Assembly (NCBI GenBank): GCA_023548195.1
Contig: JAJHZJ010000416.1
Location: 1,632,729-1,696,728 of the forward strand
Source of the DNA: Bettongia penicillata ogilbyi
Lineage: Eukaryota > Chordata > Mammalia > Diprotodontia > Potoroidae
Length of the DNA: 64,000 nucleotides
Direction of reading: 5' to 3'
The notes under the pieces are model-generated. The model searched no databases. It was not told the DNA's origin and was given only the letters and a program-made list of their open reading frames with translations. Each line of letters starts with the position of its first letter. Positions within the stretch are counted from its first letter, which is position 1. The position numbers and the translations under genes were made by a program. Of the stretch, positions 20,040 to 31,598 are shown one piece after another.

Positions 20040-20300
20040 TTCTTTACCCATTTGGTTTTCCTGTGTGAATGCTTAGACTCAACTTTTTGTGCTTATGGAT
20101 CTCATATAGGGGGCTCTGCAGTGTTTCAGGACTTGAGGTAACCAGCATAATGTCGTTTACAGATGGGGCATCTGGAGGATCTCCCCATTCATGGAGGACA
20201 TCCCTCAGTGGGAAATCAATGTTGGGCCTACTCCATGATTGAGAAAAATACCCTAGGCAAACATCAATATGCATGTTTTAGTCCTTCCTTAGAGATATTA
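20040..20300 (-). pseudogene. RTE (BovB-type) reverse-transcriptase fragment
   Basis: The minus frame 20,274-20,044 reads PLRDVLHEW..., NDIMLVTSSPETLQ and LSLSIHTGKPNG, comparable to the RTE block DVxHEM...(F/Y)ADDxxLxxSS...GLxINxxKT. The first Asp of the ADD motif is changed (NDI). Short and 5'-truncated. Confidence 0.6.
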
Positions 20301-20423
20301 ATGATCAGGTCATCAAACAACATTACTTTTGTTATAATTTTAAAAGAACTTTGAATAATTTTGATACATAAAATGGGAGAATCCTTTTTGCAAGATGGTC
20401 ATCACAGCAGTGTTTTGACAACT

Positions 20424-20570
20424 GCCAGAGTTCTTCATCTGGGATGCATGATCTTTTTAAACATTTGATAACTGAATTTCAATATAATGGTTTCCTTTAT
20501 AATCGTATATATTTTGTTTTATTCATTTAAAACATCATTCTGAAAAGTGGTCCATAGCCTTCATGTTACC
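20424..20570 (-). mobile_element. hAT-type relic, same family as 15,188-15,382
   Basis: 'tgaatttcaatataatggtt' and 'catttaaaacatcattctga' are the reverse complements of the internal signatures of the 15,188 copy. Confidence 0.6.
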
Positions 20571-20689
20571 CATTTGCCTTGTCCTTTTTTCTCTTCCATA
20601 TTTATCTAAATCTTATTCTTTGGCATAGATTTCATTTCCTCTACAAAGCTTTCAGTAATAGAAGAGAAATTCAATTTCCCATAATCTGC

Positions 20690-20965
20690 TTCAGAAAGTA
20701 GAACTAGGAGTGATGAGGACGAGTTTCACAGATACAGATTTTGGTTGGTAAACGGAAAAAGTGCCTAAGGATTACAGCTATTAGAAAAGTAGGAAATGCT
20801 ATCTCAAAGAGGTAATGAGTTGCCACTTCCTGATGGTGTTTATACTGAAGTTAAGTGAGCATTTGTCAGCAATGCTACAGAAGGTTGCCAGTTCCAGAAA
20901 GGGCTGGGATAGATCACATTTAAGATCCCTTCAAATTCTGAGTCTGAGATTATATAACCGGAGAT
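20690..20965 (+). mobile_element. CR1/L3-like 3' fragment
   Basis: 'agaactaggagtgatgagga', 'ggttgccagttccagaaagg' and the terminal 'gggctgggatagatcacatt...cttcaaattctgagtctgag' fit the CR1/L3 3' order (compare 34,000-34,250). Confidence 0.6.
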
Positions 20966-21059
20966 CAATTCCTTCTCTAAACAGTTGCACCTATGATCAG
21001 TGCACACACAACGAATCCTTACTGTCCTCTAATTGTTCACATACATGTCTTGTTTCCCC

Positions 21060-21560
21060 CCATTATACTATTTTTTAAATTATGAAAAGTTTATTTCCTC
21101 TCCTTCCCACCTCCATTGGAAGAAAAATAAATAAAAACAAAATTTTATTACAAATAAACACAGTCAAGTAAAATATATTCCCCTATTGACCATGTCAGAA
21201 ATGTGCTTTATTCTGCATGTTTGTTCCTTCATCTCTCTGTCAAAAGATGAATGGAATGCTTCATCATTAGCCTCTGGAACCATGGTGGTCATTTCATTAG
21301 TCAGAGCTCTTAAAGCTTTCTAAACTGTTCATTTTTAGAATCTTTTATTACTACATAAATTGTTCTGGCTCTTCTTACTTTTCTCTTTATCATTTAAACT
21401 TCTTTTCAGGTTTCTCTGAATCTCTTCTCATGGCACATTAGTATTCCATACATACACATATCATCATTTGGTCAACCATTCTCTAATGGATGGGCATCCC
21501 CTAAGTTTCCAATTCTTTGCCCAATGAGAACTGCCATTTTTTCCTTTCTTTGATTTCTGT
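21060..21560 (-). mobile_element. L1 3' UTR and ORF2-end fragment
   Basis: Antisense L1 3' end: 'ttctaatggatgggcatccc' at about 21,480-21,500, preceded by the 'agtcagagctcttaaagct' region of the 3' UTR, as at 61,020-61,290. The left end is AT-rich. Confidence 0.7.
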
Positions 21561-21569
21561 ACACCATTG

Positions 21570-21655
21570 GATTGCAAGTTCTTTGATGTCAGGTCATCTC
21601 TTACACTTCTTTTTTGCCCTCTATAGTGGCTAACACAATATCAGGCACCTGGGGA
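21570..21655 (+). mobile_element. L2 3' terminal fragment
   Basis: 'attgcaagttctttgatgtc...aatatcaggcacctgggg' resembles the L2 3' UTR. Short. Confidence 0.5.
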
Positions 21656-21659
21656 AAAA

Positions 21660-21845
21660 ATGAAGTATTACAGAGCTGAAAGGGATCTTATAAATAATCT
21701 AATTCAGCATATTCACTTTGTAAACAAAGAAACAAATCCAAAGAAATAAAGTGACTCTCAAGGGTTATATAGAAACTTAGTAGCAAAGCTTGGATTAGAA
21801 CCTAGGGCCCCTGTCTCTTTAACTATCATTAAATTATAAGAACTA
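21660..21845 (-). mobile_element. CORE-SINE, CR1/L3-tail type, diverged
   Basis: Antisense: 'acagagctgaaagggatctt' (tail), 'aatccaaagaaataaagtga', 'tagaacctagggcccctgtc' (head side). Confidence 0.6.
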
Positions 21846-22248
21846 CAGAGATACTTTCTAAATTATAGAGGACTCTAAGCACTCTTCCTTTCGAAACCTC
21901 TCTAATGACAAGCAATGTTCATCCTTTCATGATCTTCACCTGGAAAGAAGACCTCTCTTAGCTCAGAGGAAATAGCTTTCATGTCTGAAAATGATGATTA
22001 TGATAATGTTAATTTCCCCACCTTGAAATGTCTCAACCTGTCTTAACAGGTCATGCAATTAATTTCATGAACCAGAAATACATACTGTTTAGCTCCCTGG
22101 TTACAAAAAGGCAGTCTGTTACAAAATAGCACTCCTATATAAGGAGTAGGGAGGGGAATGGAATGGATACACTACCCAAGAGTGAAACCAGGTAATGCCT
22201 CCTCAGTTGGTTCTTTGTCAAAACAAAGTGTGAGTGTACAGTGTACAC
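21846..22248. other. Unassigned sequence
   Basis: No gene or repeat recognised. Confidence 0.4.
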
Positions 22249-22336
22249 AAATAGGTGGACAGTGTAATTCCTCTTCCATATCATAGTTCTTCCAATATTT
22301 GAAGAGAATTAATCATATTCCTGCCTTTCCCTCTCC
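22249..22336 (+). repeat. 88-bp local duplicate, copy 1
   Basis: Matches 23,819-23,906 with about seven mismatches (about 92%) and no gaps. The copy at 23,819 is embedded in a CR1/L3-like element; this one lacks the surrounding element. Confidence 0.85.
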
Positions 22337-22459
22337 CTTTCACTGTCTTCTTTAAAAAAAAATTAAACAAAAATCCTCCCAGATCAATCTCTCTTAATTT
22401 GGGAGGGAACTCCTGGAACATCCATAGACAACTTTCTTAATTCATTCAAATATTTACTG

Positions 22460-22680
22460 ATTGTCTATAGTTTTTTTCACTATTTAAAAAAAATTTCAAT
22501 TACACATAGACAATGACATTCATTTTTTAAAAATTTTGAGTTCCAAATATTCTCCCTCTCTTCTTCCTCTTCCCTCTCCCTAAAATAATAAGCAATTTGC
22601 TATAGATTATGTATGTGCAATAACGTGAAACATTTCCACATTAGTTGTTTTGTGAAATAAGAAACATTATCTATAGTTTT
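22460..22680 (-). mobile_element. L1 3' UTR fragment
   Basis: 'aaattttgagttccaaatat' followed by a C/T-rich tract and 'aataagcaatttgctatag' matches the antisense L1 3' end at 60,730-60,800. Confidence 0.65.
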
Positions 22681-22689
22681 TTTTTAATT

Positions 22690-22795
22690 TGTATTGTGCT
22701 GTGCAATTTTCAAAGCCTTCTTACAAAGATTACCTCATCTGATCTTTACAACAACCTTGTGATGTCAAAGGGATGAGATTATCAGCCTCTACTTG
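22690..22795 (-). mobile_element. MIR-like fragment
   Basis: 'attacctcatctgatctt' and 'acaacaaccttgtgatgtc' are the antisense MIR 3' signature. Confidence 0.7.
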
Positions 22796-22844
22796 ATATC
22801 AATATTTCTGAAGCCAGAGACTGTATCTGCTTTCCTTTTTTTAA

Positions 22845-23050
22845 CATGGCATCACAGGCTTAAAGCTAAAAGGAAACTTGGTGGTAATCCAATCCAATTC
22901 AGTTTTATAGGTAAGAAAACCAAAATCAAGAAAGGAGGAAAGGCTTTGCCTATGGTCACACAGTTAGTTAATAAGTGGCAGAGCCAGTATTCAAACTTAG
23001 GTCCTCTACCTCCAAATTCAGCTCTCCTTCCACACCATCCCCACAGTGCT
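22845..23050 (-). mobile_element. CORE-SINE, CR1/L3-tail type
   Basis: Antisense tail 'aagctaaaaggaaacttggt', then 'cctatggtcacacagttagt' and 'taggtcctctacctccaaat'. The open frame across it is incidental. Confidence 0.75.
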
Positions 23051-23557
23051 TTACACATAGAAGACATCGAAGGAGGACTTTAATAGAAATATAACACATA
23101 ATAAAACAGAAAAAGTCTAAGGACTAAAATAGCTAGGAATAACAACAGTAGGATCTGCTCAAGGGGAAAAATGAGGTAGAATGCAGCAAACAGTCATAGG
23201 ACAAGGGGGACCAGTTGAGACTTAAAGAATGAGTAAAATTGAAACTATTCCAAAGTTTTGGAATATTCTTACTGTTTTGAGATGCTGAGGTGAGAATGAG
23301 TTATGCAATGAGAAGGGAAAGAGTGGTAAGAGGACATTGAAGAAATCAATCTGGCTGTTACAGACCATTACCATTGACTCATTATCACTGACTTGTTGCC
23401 TAACTTCCCTTTCCAGGCAGATCTAATTACTACCTTCAATTTTAGGATTGTTAATACTTTGAGAATAGCCCTTACCCTAACAGGAAGCATTCTATCTGGC
23501 TTCATCAGGGTACATATTAAGGAGTAGAATAAGAGAAAGCTGTAGAAAGAGTCAGTG
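23051..23557. other. Unassigned sequence
   Basis: No recognised gene or family. A frame of about 116 codons on minus (23,718-23,368) overlaps the adjoining CR1/L3 relic and looks fortuitous. Confidence 0.4.
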
Positions 23558-24060
23558 GAATCACAAAATCTGAGAGTTTGAAGGGTTTTGGGAACTTTAG
23601 ACCAAACCATAACCTGAAAAAAAAGAATCCTCTGCATAATATCCCTAACAAGCATTCCTCCAGCATGCACTGGAGGAATCCAGTGATAAGAACCTATAGC
23701 CTTCCATAGCCATTCCATTTTTTGACAGCTCTGGCTCTTTGGAAGTTTTTTCTTACCATGGTCCTAAATCTACCCACAGCAACTTGTATCCTTGCTCCTA
23801 GTTCTGGCCCCTGGGCCCAAATAAGTGTACAGTGTAATTCCCCTTCCATGTCATAGTTCTTCCAATATTTGAAGAGAGTTAATCATGTCCCTGCCTTTCC
23901 CTCTCCAACCACAGCACAGTGACTATTGACGAACTAAGTATCTAGTATTTGTAGCTATGGTTTCTGTTTCTTCTTCCTCTGGTTGTTTTCTGTTTATCAG
24001 TCTTCCTTTCTCCAAGCTAAACATCCACCAGCTCCTCCAACCAATCCTAAGGCATGATTT
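23558..24060 (-). mobile_element. CR1/L3-like LINE 3' fragment
   Basis: Antisense order: 'acaaaatctgagagtttgaa', 'gtatccttgctcctagttct', 'tcttccaatatttgaagaga', 'tctccaagctaaacatccac', 'tcctccaaccaatcctaagg'. The same module order is seen at 5,165-5,545. Confidence 0.75.
23819..23906 (+). repeat. 88-bp local duplicate, copy 2 (probable source)
   Basis: Part of the CR1/L3-like element; its partner is 22,249-22,336. Confidence 0.85.
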
Positions 24061-25609
24061 CAGTGTCTAAACCATCTTGTCTTCCCTCCTCTAGATACAC
24101 CCCGGAAGCATGAACCTCTAAATAACTGCTTGGTTCTGGGGATAGTGAGGGCAGGTGAAAGATCAGAATACCAATGAACAAGTTTAACTTCATTGATCAT
24201 TAGATTAATTCTCCAGTCCCTGAACCCCCTCTTTCTCTTCCTTTTCCTTATGATCATTTTATTAATGCTCCTAACTGAAAATAGCAGGCTCAAATAAGGC
24301 AAGGTTGCCACTATCCAAAGATTTGGAGAAGGAAGAATTTTTTTACTGTAGGCAAATGAAGTCTTGTGATTACCTGGGGACTGCAGTTATATACTGTCCT
24401 TGGTCCCCATTACCAGAAACAAATGCATATCAGCAGAAGGCAAGTCCTTTACTGAAGAACAGAACAGCCACTTCCCCACTAGTAACTTGTTGAACATTAC
24501 TCAAATATGGATGATACAATAATTAATTGTGCTGTACCCTTTCACAAAGCATCTAACTAACATCAACAGAACTGTGAAGATTTCCCTGTCATCTTCAATA
24601 ATCAAGGACTTTCTTGGTTAAATGATGGTAGGATAAAGATGTTTCCCATCAGTTATGTTTAATATCCTTGATATCTTTAAAGAATAAAGAGCTATATAAA
24701 CAGAAGCCAATAAGCGAGCCTTGTTACCTTGCTTTTCTTTTCCACCATTATTCAAACCATGGCTAATGCTGCTTCAGGCCCTCTCTAATTTGTAAATTCT
24801 TAGAAAAACAAGGCCCCCTTGGAGGCTGCAGGATCCACCCCCAGATGAGTTTGGAGAACAAACTAATATGAAATCTGAATATTAATGGCACTGCTACAGA
24901 CATAGACACTACACTAAGTTATCCTTGCTGATGTTTTCTGGATGCTTAGAAAAAGAAAATCATTATAAACTCTCCATTATCTAGCATGACTAGAGGACAT
25001 TCAGGATAATTAAATATTCTGGTTAATGAAGACATTCTCAGAAACCCAAGCTGCCATTTCTAATCTTCAAACAAATAATTAAAATGCAATAAAATACACT
25101 TAATTCTAAACTACACTGAATTCATTTAATCTTTCTTTGATGGTTCAGAAGTTGCTTCAGGGCCTCCTCAACAGAAGTCACATCAGGAGTCATGATTATA
25201 AACATCAAATAACATTTCTTGTAGATGCATTTGATCAAATACTGAGTAAACAAGTTTTCCCCTAATGGGCACAGTAAAGATAAAGCAACCTAACATAAGC
25301 CAACATTAGTGTAAACAATTTGTTCTGATGAGAAGTCAGCTAGCAGTCCCAGAGATCAGTTTTTCACAGTTCATATATTTTCCCATATTTAAACCTTGGG
25401 GTTATTTTACCCCTTTCCTCTTGCTTTCTTCTCATAGTCAAATCAGTTACAAAGTTGGGTCAGTTTCAACTCCAAAGCATGTTTTACCCTCTTCACCATT
25501 CCCACAATGATCCATTTTAGCACTAAACCTCATGACCACCTGCCTTCATTGTATTTATCATCTCTATATTTTATTTGTTTGTTATAGTGTTCTAATAGTT
25601 CTTCTAGCC
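24061..25609. other. Unassigned sequence, about 1.5 kb
   Basis: No gene, RNA or repeat family recognised in either strand. One of the longest stretches without transposon signatures here, so a candidate for non-repetitive host DNA. Confidence 0.45.
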
Positions 25610-26270
25610 TTCATATCCTGTGACTTCTGCTACTTCCTTTATACCACTGCCACAATAATCTTTCTTTTTTATTAGTCTGGTGATGTTACTCTTCTGTGTA
25701 AAAATCATCAAGGGTTCCCTAGTGGCTATCAAGTAAATTTCAAAACTCATTTGCTTACCATTTGTCATTACACAATCTACAAAAGTTGAGGCCATTCATT
25801 GCCTCTTCTCCATGTCCCTTCTTCTCTTCTCTTCATCATCTCATTTCACCCAGACACCTACTGAAACCATCTCCTCTTTCACTCCTATCTCACCTGAAGA
25901 GATGGCCTTTCTTTATGCCATGGCCCACTCTTCTCCATACACAAGTGATCCCATTCTATCTTGTCTTCTCTCAGAGATTGAATCCTGTATGATCCACACT
26001 CTCTCACTCATCTTCAATCTTTCCCTGTCTGCTATTTTTTCCCTACTGCATACAAACATCTCCATGTCTCCCCCATCCTCAAAAAAAGCATCATGAGACC
26101 TATCCATTTCCACTGATTATTGTGCCATATCTCGTCTCTCTTTTCTGATTAAACTCCTCCATACTGTCACCTACAATAGGTGCCTCCACTTCTTTTTCCT
26201 CTCATTCTTTTCTTAACTCTCTACTGTCTGGTTTCTGAACTCTACTCCAGATCCATTGTGCTTTTCTCTG
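25610..26270 (+). mobile_element. L2 ORF2 fragments, order rearranged
   Basis: 25,680-25,760 ('aatcatcaagggttccctag') matches the L2 3' coding end, whereas 26,060-26,250 ('catcctcaaaaaaagcatca...cctccatactgtcacctac...tctactgtctggtttctgaa') matches the more N-terminal RT segment (PILKK...YRPIS...LLD..QSGFR region). The order is therefore not collinear, implying two fragments. C/T-rich throughout. Confidence 0.55.
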
Positions 26271-26547
26271 CACATCACTCAAAAAGATTCACACAGAGTT
26301 AAAATGAAGAGCTGGAGCAGAATTTATTCTGTTTTAGCTGATGTTTTAAAACTGTGACAATCCTGATCTCAGAAAAGTCAATGTTTTAAAAGTAACGTTG
26401 AGGATAAAACAGTGAAACTACATTATGCCTAAAGACATCATAGACAATAAAATCACTTAAGTATATAATCATCAAATGATCTAAATATAATTTCTCCCAT
26501 CCCACTGTCCCAGAGGCTTTTGTCAGAGAATGAAGCCTTATCCCAGT
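26271..26547. other. Unassigned sequence
   Basis: Nothing recognised. Confidence 0.4.
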
Positions 26548-26755
26548 ATTTGGGGTCTTCATATTTATCCAATATTAGAGTATTAGATATATCTGTTTGT
26601 ATATGCTGTGTACCCAATCTGTTCTATTAATTTCCCACTATTTCTTTTTTTTTTGACCAGGACCAAATAGTTTAAATAATGACTGCTTTGTAGTACAGTT
26701 TGAGATCTGGCATTGCTAGTTCCCTTTTATTCCCATTTCTTTTCATTTTTTTCTC
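26548..26755 (-). mobile_element. L1 ORF2 fragment
   Basis: 'gactgctttgtagtacagtt' and 'tgagatctggcattgctagt' are the antisense L1 signatures seen at 62,475-62,520 and 39,480-39,510. An (T)10 run precedes them. Confidence 0.75.
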
Positions 26756-26899
26756 TGGGGGTGGGGCATGGAATGCTGCAGATGTGAAATATGGCAAATA
26801 CTTTCATATAAGGTCACTATGATTAGTTTTATTTACCCATTTTACTTAGTTACCAGAGACCTCGAATGGGGGTAAAGGTAATCTGGTAATGTTTATGAT

Positions 26900-27641
26900 G
26901 TAAAAGCAAACACATAAATAAAAGCTTAAAAAAAAGATAACAGTGAAGGCACTCAGTTTAAAAAAGAAAATCCAAGGAAAGAACCAGTAAGAAATCCCAT
27001 GGACTCAGATGTTTATGAACAGATGCACAAAGTATGGGTAATATGTAAGACAAACAAGTGACTCCAAAGTATGGAGGAAAATTTGACCTCTTAAGTCTCA
27101 GCATGACTGGAATATGGCTCTGAAAGAATAAAACAATGAAAGGATGGCAAAATGGCCTGAGGAACAAGTAACAGTGAATATTAAGAAAATATACTCACAT
27201 AAGGAAATTCTTTAAGTAGAGGGGAAAAGCATGGTAGACGATCATTTGAGTGAAGATTGACAGAAGCAGAAGTTTTAAAAGTCAACTATTTGGATAAAGG
27301 TATATATATCGTATTTATCAAATTTGGGGATGTCATAAATCTAAGAGGAACACTTACATAACATTGTAGGTAACAGTCAGGATTCAAAAAGAGCTTAATA
27401 AACTAGAACACTGAGCAAAATCTAATAAGATGCAATTTAATAGGAAAAAATATAAAATGTTTACTTGGGTTCCAAAAAAAACTTTACAAATACAAGATAG
27501 ACAGGATAAGACTAGACAGCATTTCTGAGAAAGTCTTAGGAGCTCAATATGAGTCAATAGTATAGCATTGTAGCTCTGAAAGGGAATGTATTCTTAGGCT
27601 ACATTAAGAAAGGTACACTTTCCGAGATTAAAGAGATTCCC
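26900..27641 (+). mobile_element. CR1/L3-like LINE, 5' part, split by HAL1
   Basis: 'ttcaaaaagagcttaataaa', 'gataagactagacagcattt' and 'gagctcaatatgagtcaata' followed by 'attcttaggctacattaaga' are the conserved CR1/L3 run-up to its 3' end. The element resumes at 33,413 with 'ggggtgccacattttaggaa'. Its left limit is unclear. Confidence 0.7.
27632..27641 (+). repeat. Left target-site duplication of plus-strand HAL1
   Basis: agagattccc, repeated at 33,413-33,422. Confidence 0.75.
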
Positions 27642-27653
27642 TGAATTGGAGGA

Positions 27654-27666
27654 GCCAAGATGGCAG
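27654..27666 (+). promoter_or_regulatory. YY1-type site at HAL1 5' end
   Basis: gccaagatggcag. The CpG of the consensus site (ggcgg) has become ggcag, as expected after CpG decay. Confidence 0.65.
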
Positions 27667-28319
27667 AGTAGAAAGATTCACATATGCTAGCTCTGAACCC
27701 ACAGCCCATAAACTACCTGTAAAGAGGAACTCCCAACAAATTCTGGAGCAGTGGAAGCCGCACAACAAAGGAGTGGAGGAGATTTCTGTTTCAGAGAGCC
27801 CTGAAAAACTGACACCAAAGGGCCATCGTGCACTGGGGCCAGAGCAGAGTCCAGCCCTGCCTTGGCCGAGAGGCACCGAAAGGAACAGATCTGAGCAGGC
27901 TTCAGGGACAGAATCTCCAGCGGCTGCAAAGGTCCCTCAACCCACAGGCACTACAGGTCAGTGAGAGAGACTTCTGGGCTGGCCGAGAGGGGAGCAGGGT
28001 GTCTCCATAACTCAGGCCTCCTTGGGAGGCAGTGGCAGAGGCAGCAGCAGACCGGAGTTCACAAAGCAGACAGGAGCTCGGATCCATTGTTGAAGGTCTC
28101 CACATAAACCCCCTGAGGGAACTGAGCCTGGAAGGCGGCCCTGCCCCCACCTGAGAACCTGAACTTAATCTCACACTGAATAGTAGCCCTGCCCCGCGCT
28201 GAAAACCCTGAGGCTGGGAAGCAGCATTTGAATCTCAGACCCCAAGCACTAGCTGGGTGGATCTAGAGGTGAGGTGGGGATGGAGAGGAATCTCAGAAGT
28301 CAAGTAACTGGTTGGGAAA

Positions 28320-29306
28320 ATGCCCAGAAAAGGGGAAAAAAATAAGACCATAGAAGGTTACTTTCTTGGTGAACAGATATTTCCTCCTTTCCTTTCAGAT
28401 GAGGAAGAACAATGCTTACCATCAGGGAAAGACACAGAAATAAAGGCCTCTGTATCCCAAACATCCAAAATAGATATACAATGGGCTCTGGCCATGGAAG
28501 AATTCAAAAAGGATTTTGAAAATCAAGTTAGACAGGTGGAGGAAAAACTGGGAAGAGAAATGAGAGAGATGCAAGAAAAGCATGAAAAATGGGTCAATAC
28601 CCTGCTAAAGGAGACCCAAAAAAATGCTGAAGAAAATAACACCTTGAAAAATAGGCTCACTCAATTGGCAAAAGAGGTTCAAAAAGCCAATGAGGAGAAG
28701 AATGCTTTCAAAAGCAGAATGAGCCAAATGGAAAAAGAGGTTCAAAAGCTCACTGAAGAAAATAGTTCTCTCAAAATTAGTATGGAACAGATGGAGGCTA
28801 ATGACTTTCTGAGAAACCAAGAAATCACCAAACAAAACCAAAAGAATGAAAAAATGGAAGGGAATGTGAAATATCTCATGGGAAAAACAACTGACCTGGA
28901 AAATAGATCCAGGAGAGACAATTTAAAAATTATGGGACTACCTGAAAGCCATGATCAAAAAAAGAGCTTAGACAGCATCTTTCATGAAGTTATCAAGGAA
29001 AACTGCCCTGATATTCTACAACCAGAGGGCAAAATAATTACTCATGGAATCCACCGATCACCACCTAAAAGAGATCCAAAAAGAGAAACTCCTAGGAACA
29101 TTGTGGCCAAATTCCAGAGTTTCCAGGTCAAGGAGAAAATATTGCAAGCAGCTAGAAAGAAACAATTCCAGTATTGTGAAAATACAATCCAGATAACACA
29201 AGATCTAGCAGCTTGTATATTAAGGGATCGAAGGGTGTGGAATAGGATATTCCAGAAGTCAAGGGAACTAGAACTAAACCAAGAATCACCTACCCAGCAA
29301 AACTGA
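28320..29306 (+). CDS. HAL1 ORF1p-like frame, 328 aa, C-terminus frameshifted
   Basis: An L1 ORF1p-type protein: basic N-terminus MPRKGEKNKTIEGYF, coiled coil at about residues 58-195 (repeated L/K/E heptads for trimerisation), RRM-like domain at about 200-285 (NLKIMGLPES as first strand, PRNIVAKF as third) and the start of the C-terminal domain (ILQAARKKQFQYC to VWNRIFQKSREL). Against the minus-strand copy one base is missing near 29,272, so the normal ...KPRITYPAKLS... end is replaced by ELNQESPTQQN and a stop. About 45 residues needed for RNA binding are lost. Nonetheless 328 codons are open. A nested HAL1 begins 33 bases after the stop. Expression unknown. Confidence 0.75.
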   Translation: MPRKGEKNKTIEGYFLGEQIFPPFLSDEEEQCLPSGKDTEIKASVSQTSKIDIQWALAMEEFKKDFENQVRQVEEKLGREMREMQEKHEKWVNTLLKETQKNAEENNTLKNRLTQLAKEVQKANEEKNAFKSRMSQMEKEVQKLTEENSSLKISMEQMEANDFLRNQEITKQNQKNEKMEGNVKYLMGKTTDLENRSRRDNLKIMGLPESHDQKKSLDSIFHEVIKENCPDILQPEGKIITHGIHRSPPKRDPKRETPRNIVAKFQSFQVKEKILQAARKKQFQYCENTIQITQDLAACILRDRRVWNRIFQKSRELELNQESPTQQN

Positions 29307-29322
29307 GTATAATACTTCAGGG

Positions 29323-29338
29323 GAAATTATTGTCTTTC
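29323..29338 (+). repeat. Left target-site duplication of nested HAL1
   Basis: gaaattattgtctttc; one mismatch to 32,253-32,268. Confidence 0.9.
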
Positions 29339-30164
29339 TTTTTATTTATTTATTTATTTATTTAATTTTTTACATTCATTTTCACAAATTTTTGGGTTCC
29401 AAATTTTCTCCCCTTTTCTCCCCTCCCCCCACCCCAATACCCCAAGCAATCTAATTTTCCCTATCTCCAATCTGCCCTCTCTTGTCATCCCTCCCTTCTC
29501 TTGTCTCCATCTTCTCTTTTCTCCTGTAGGGCCAGATGACTTTCTATTCCTCATTAACTGTATGTCTTCTTTCCTAGTAGCAAGAGCAATACTAAACAGT
29601 TGTTCCTAAAACTATGAGTTCCAAATTCTCCCCATCCCTCCCTCCCCACCCATTCCCTTTGGGAAGGCAGGCAACTCAATATAGGCCATATCTATTTTGC
29701 AAATGTCTTCCCTGATAGTCGTGTTGTATAAGACTAACTGAATTGCCCTCCATCCTACCCTGCCCCTCATTGTTTCTCTTCTGTCTTTTGATCCTGTCCC
29801 TCCCCAAGTGTTGACTTCAAATTGCTCCCTCCACCCTTTGCCTTCCCTTCCATCATCCCCTCCTTGCAATATCTCCTTCTCCCCCACTTTCTTATACTGT
29901 AAGATAGGTTTTCATACCAAAATGAGTGTGCATTTTATTCCTTCCTTTAGTCAAATGTGATGAGGGTAAACTTCTTTTTTTTTTTCTCAGCTCTCCTCTT
30001 TTTCCCTCCACTAAGAAAAACTCCTACCTGCCTCTTAAATGACATATAGTTACCCCCTTCCATTTCCCCCTCTTTCCTCCCACTACATTTCTCTCTCACC
30101 ATTTACCTTAATTTCTTTTAAGGTATGGTCCCATCCTATTCAGTTCAACCTGTGCTCTCTATCT

Positions 30165-30218
30165 CTGTATGTGTGTGCATGTGTGTATGTGTGTGCATGC
30201 GTGTACATGTGTATGTGT
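30165..30218 (-). repeat. (CA)n-type tract inside nested HAL1
   Basis: Impure TG repeats on plus, the same position in the 3' UTR as in the other copies. Confidence 0.85.
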
Positions 30219-30345
30219 GGTCCCACCAACTACCCAGATACTGAAAAGTTTTAAGAGTTAGAAATATTGTCTTTCCCTGTATGAATGTAAACAGTTCACT
30301 TCTGGTAAGTCCCTTAAGATGCTGTTTCCTTTTTCATGCTTCTTC

Positions 30346-31461
30346 TCATTCTTGTGTTTGAAAGTCAAATTTTCTTTTCAGCTCTGGTCTTTTCATTAAG
30401 AATGTTTGAAAGTCCTCTGTTTCATTGAAAGACCATATTTTCCCTTGAAGTATTATACTCAGTTTAGCTGGGTAGGTGATTCTTGGTTTGAGTCCTAGTT
30501 CTTTTGCCTTCTGGAATATCCTATTCCACACCCTTCGATCCCTTAATGTAGAAGCTGCTAGATCTTGAGTTATCCTGATTGTATTTCCACAGTACTGGAA
30601 TTGTTTCTTTCTAGCTGCTTGCAAGATTTTTTCCTTGAGCTGGGACTTCTGGAATTTGGCCACAATGTTGCTAGGAGTTTCTCTTTTTGGATCTCTTTCA
30701 GGCGGTGATCGATGGATTCTTTCAATACTTATTTTGCCCTCTGGTTCTAGAATGTCAGGGCAGTTTTCCTTCATAATTTCATGGAAGATGATGTCTAGGC
30801 TCTATTTTTGATCATGAGTTTCAGGTAGTCCCATAATTTTTAAATTGTCTCTCCTGGATCTATTTTCCAGGTCAGTTGTTTTTCCCATGAGATATATTTC
30901 ACATTCTCTTCCATTTTTTCGTTCTTTTGGTTTTGTTTGGTGATTTTCTTGGTTTCTCGTAAAGTCATTAGACTCCATCTGTTCCATTCTAATTTTGAGA
31001 GAACTATTAAATTCAGTGAGCTTTTGAGCCTCTTTTTCCATTTGGCTCATTCTGCTTTTGAAAGCATTCTTCTCCTCATTGGCTTTTTGAACCTCCTTTG
31101 CCAATTGAGTGAGCCTATTTTTCAAAGTGTTAATTTCCTCAGGCATTTTTTTTGGGTCTCCATTACCAAGGTATTGACCCCGTTTTTTCATACTTTTCTT
31201 GCATCTCTGTCATTTCTCTTCCCAGTTTTTTCCCTCCACCTGTCTAACTTGCTTTTCAAAATCCTTTTTGAGCTCTTCCAAGGCCTGAGCCCACCCGCCA
31301 CCCCCCCCTGGGGTGTCTGGGGGTACTGAGGGCCCCACCCTCCACGTCTTTCCCTGATGGCAAGAATACGTCCTCCTCATCAGATCGCGAAGGGTCGGGA
31401 TCATTTGCATTTGTTGGAAAAAACTCTCTATAGTCTTATTTTTCTTCCCTTTTCTAGGCAT
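30346..31461 (-). pseudogene. HAL1 ORF1 (broken)
   Basis: Start MPRKGKKNKTIESFF at 31,461. Three open pieces in different frames follow: N-terminus to about 31,210, coiled coil (31,191-30,802, KNRLTQLAKEVQKANEEK) and RRM plus C-terminal domain (30,774-30,346, RITYPAKLS and ...FDFQTQE). Frameshifts near 31,200 and 30,790 inactivate it. The C-terminal third is intact. Confidence 0.87.
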
Positions 31462-31598
31462 CTTTCCCCAGCCAGTTACTTGACTTCTGAGATTCCTTTC
31501 CACCCCCGCCTGGATCCGGCCCAGCTAGTGCTTGGCCTGTGAGATTCAAATGGGCTTTTCCAGTGGCAAGCTTTAGTTCTGGCGGGCTGAGGGGTGGA

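Noticed and set aside
25812..26096. 94-codon Ser/Thr/Pro-rich frame
   Set aside because: It falls in C/T-rich L2 ORF2 remnant sequence read out of frame.
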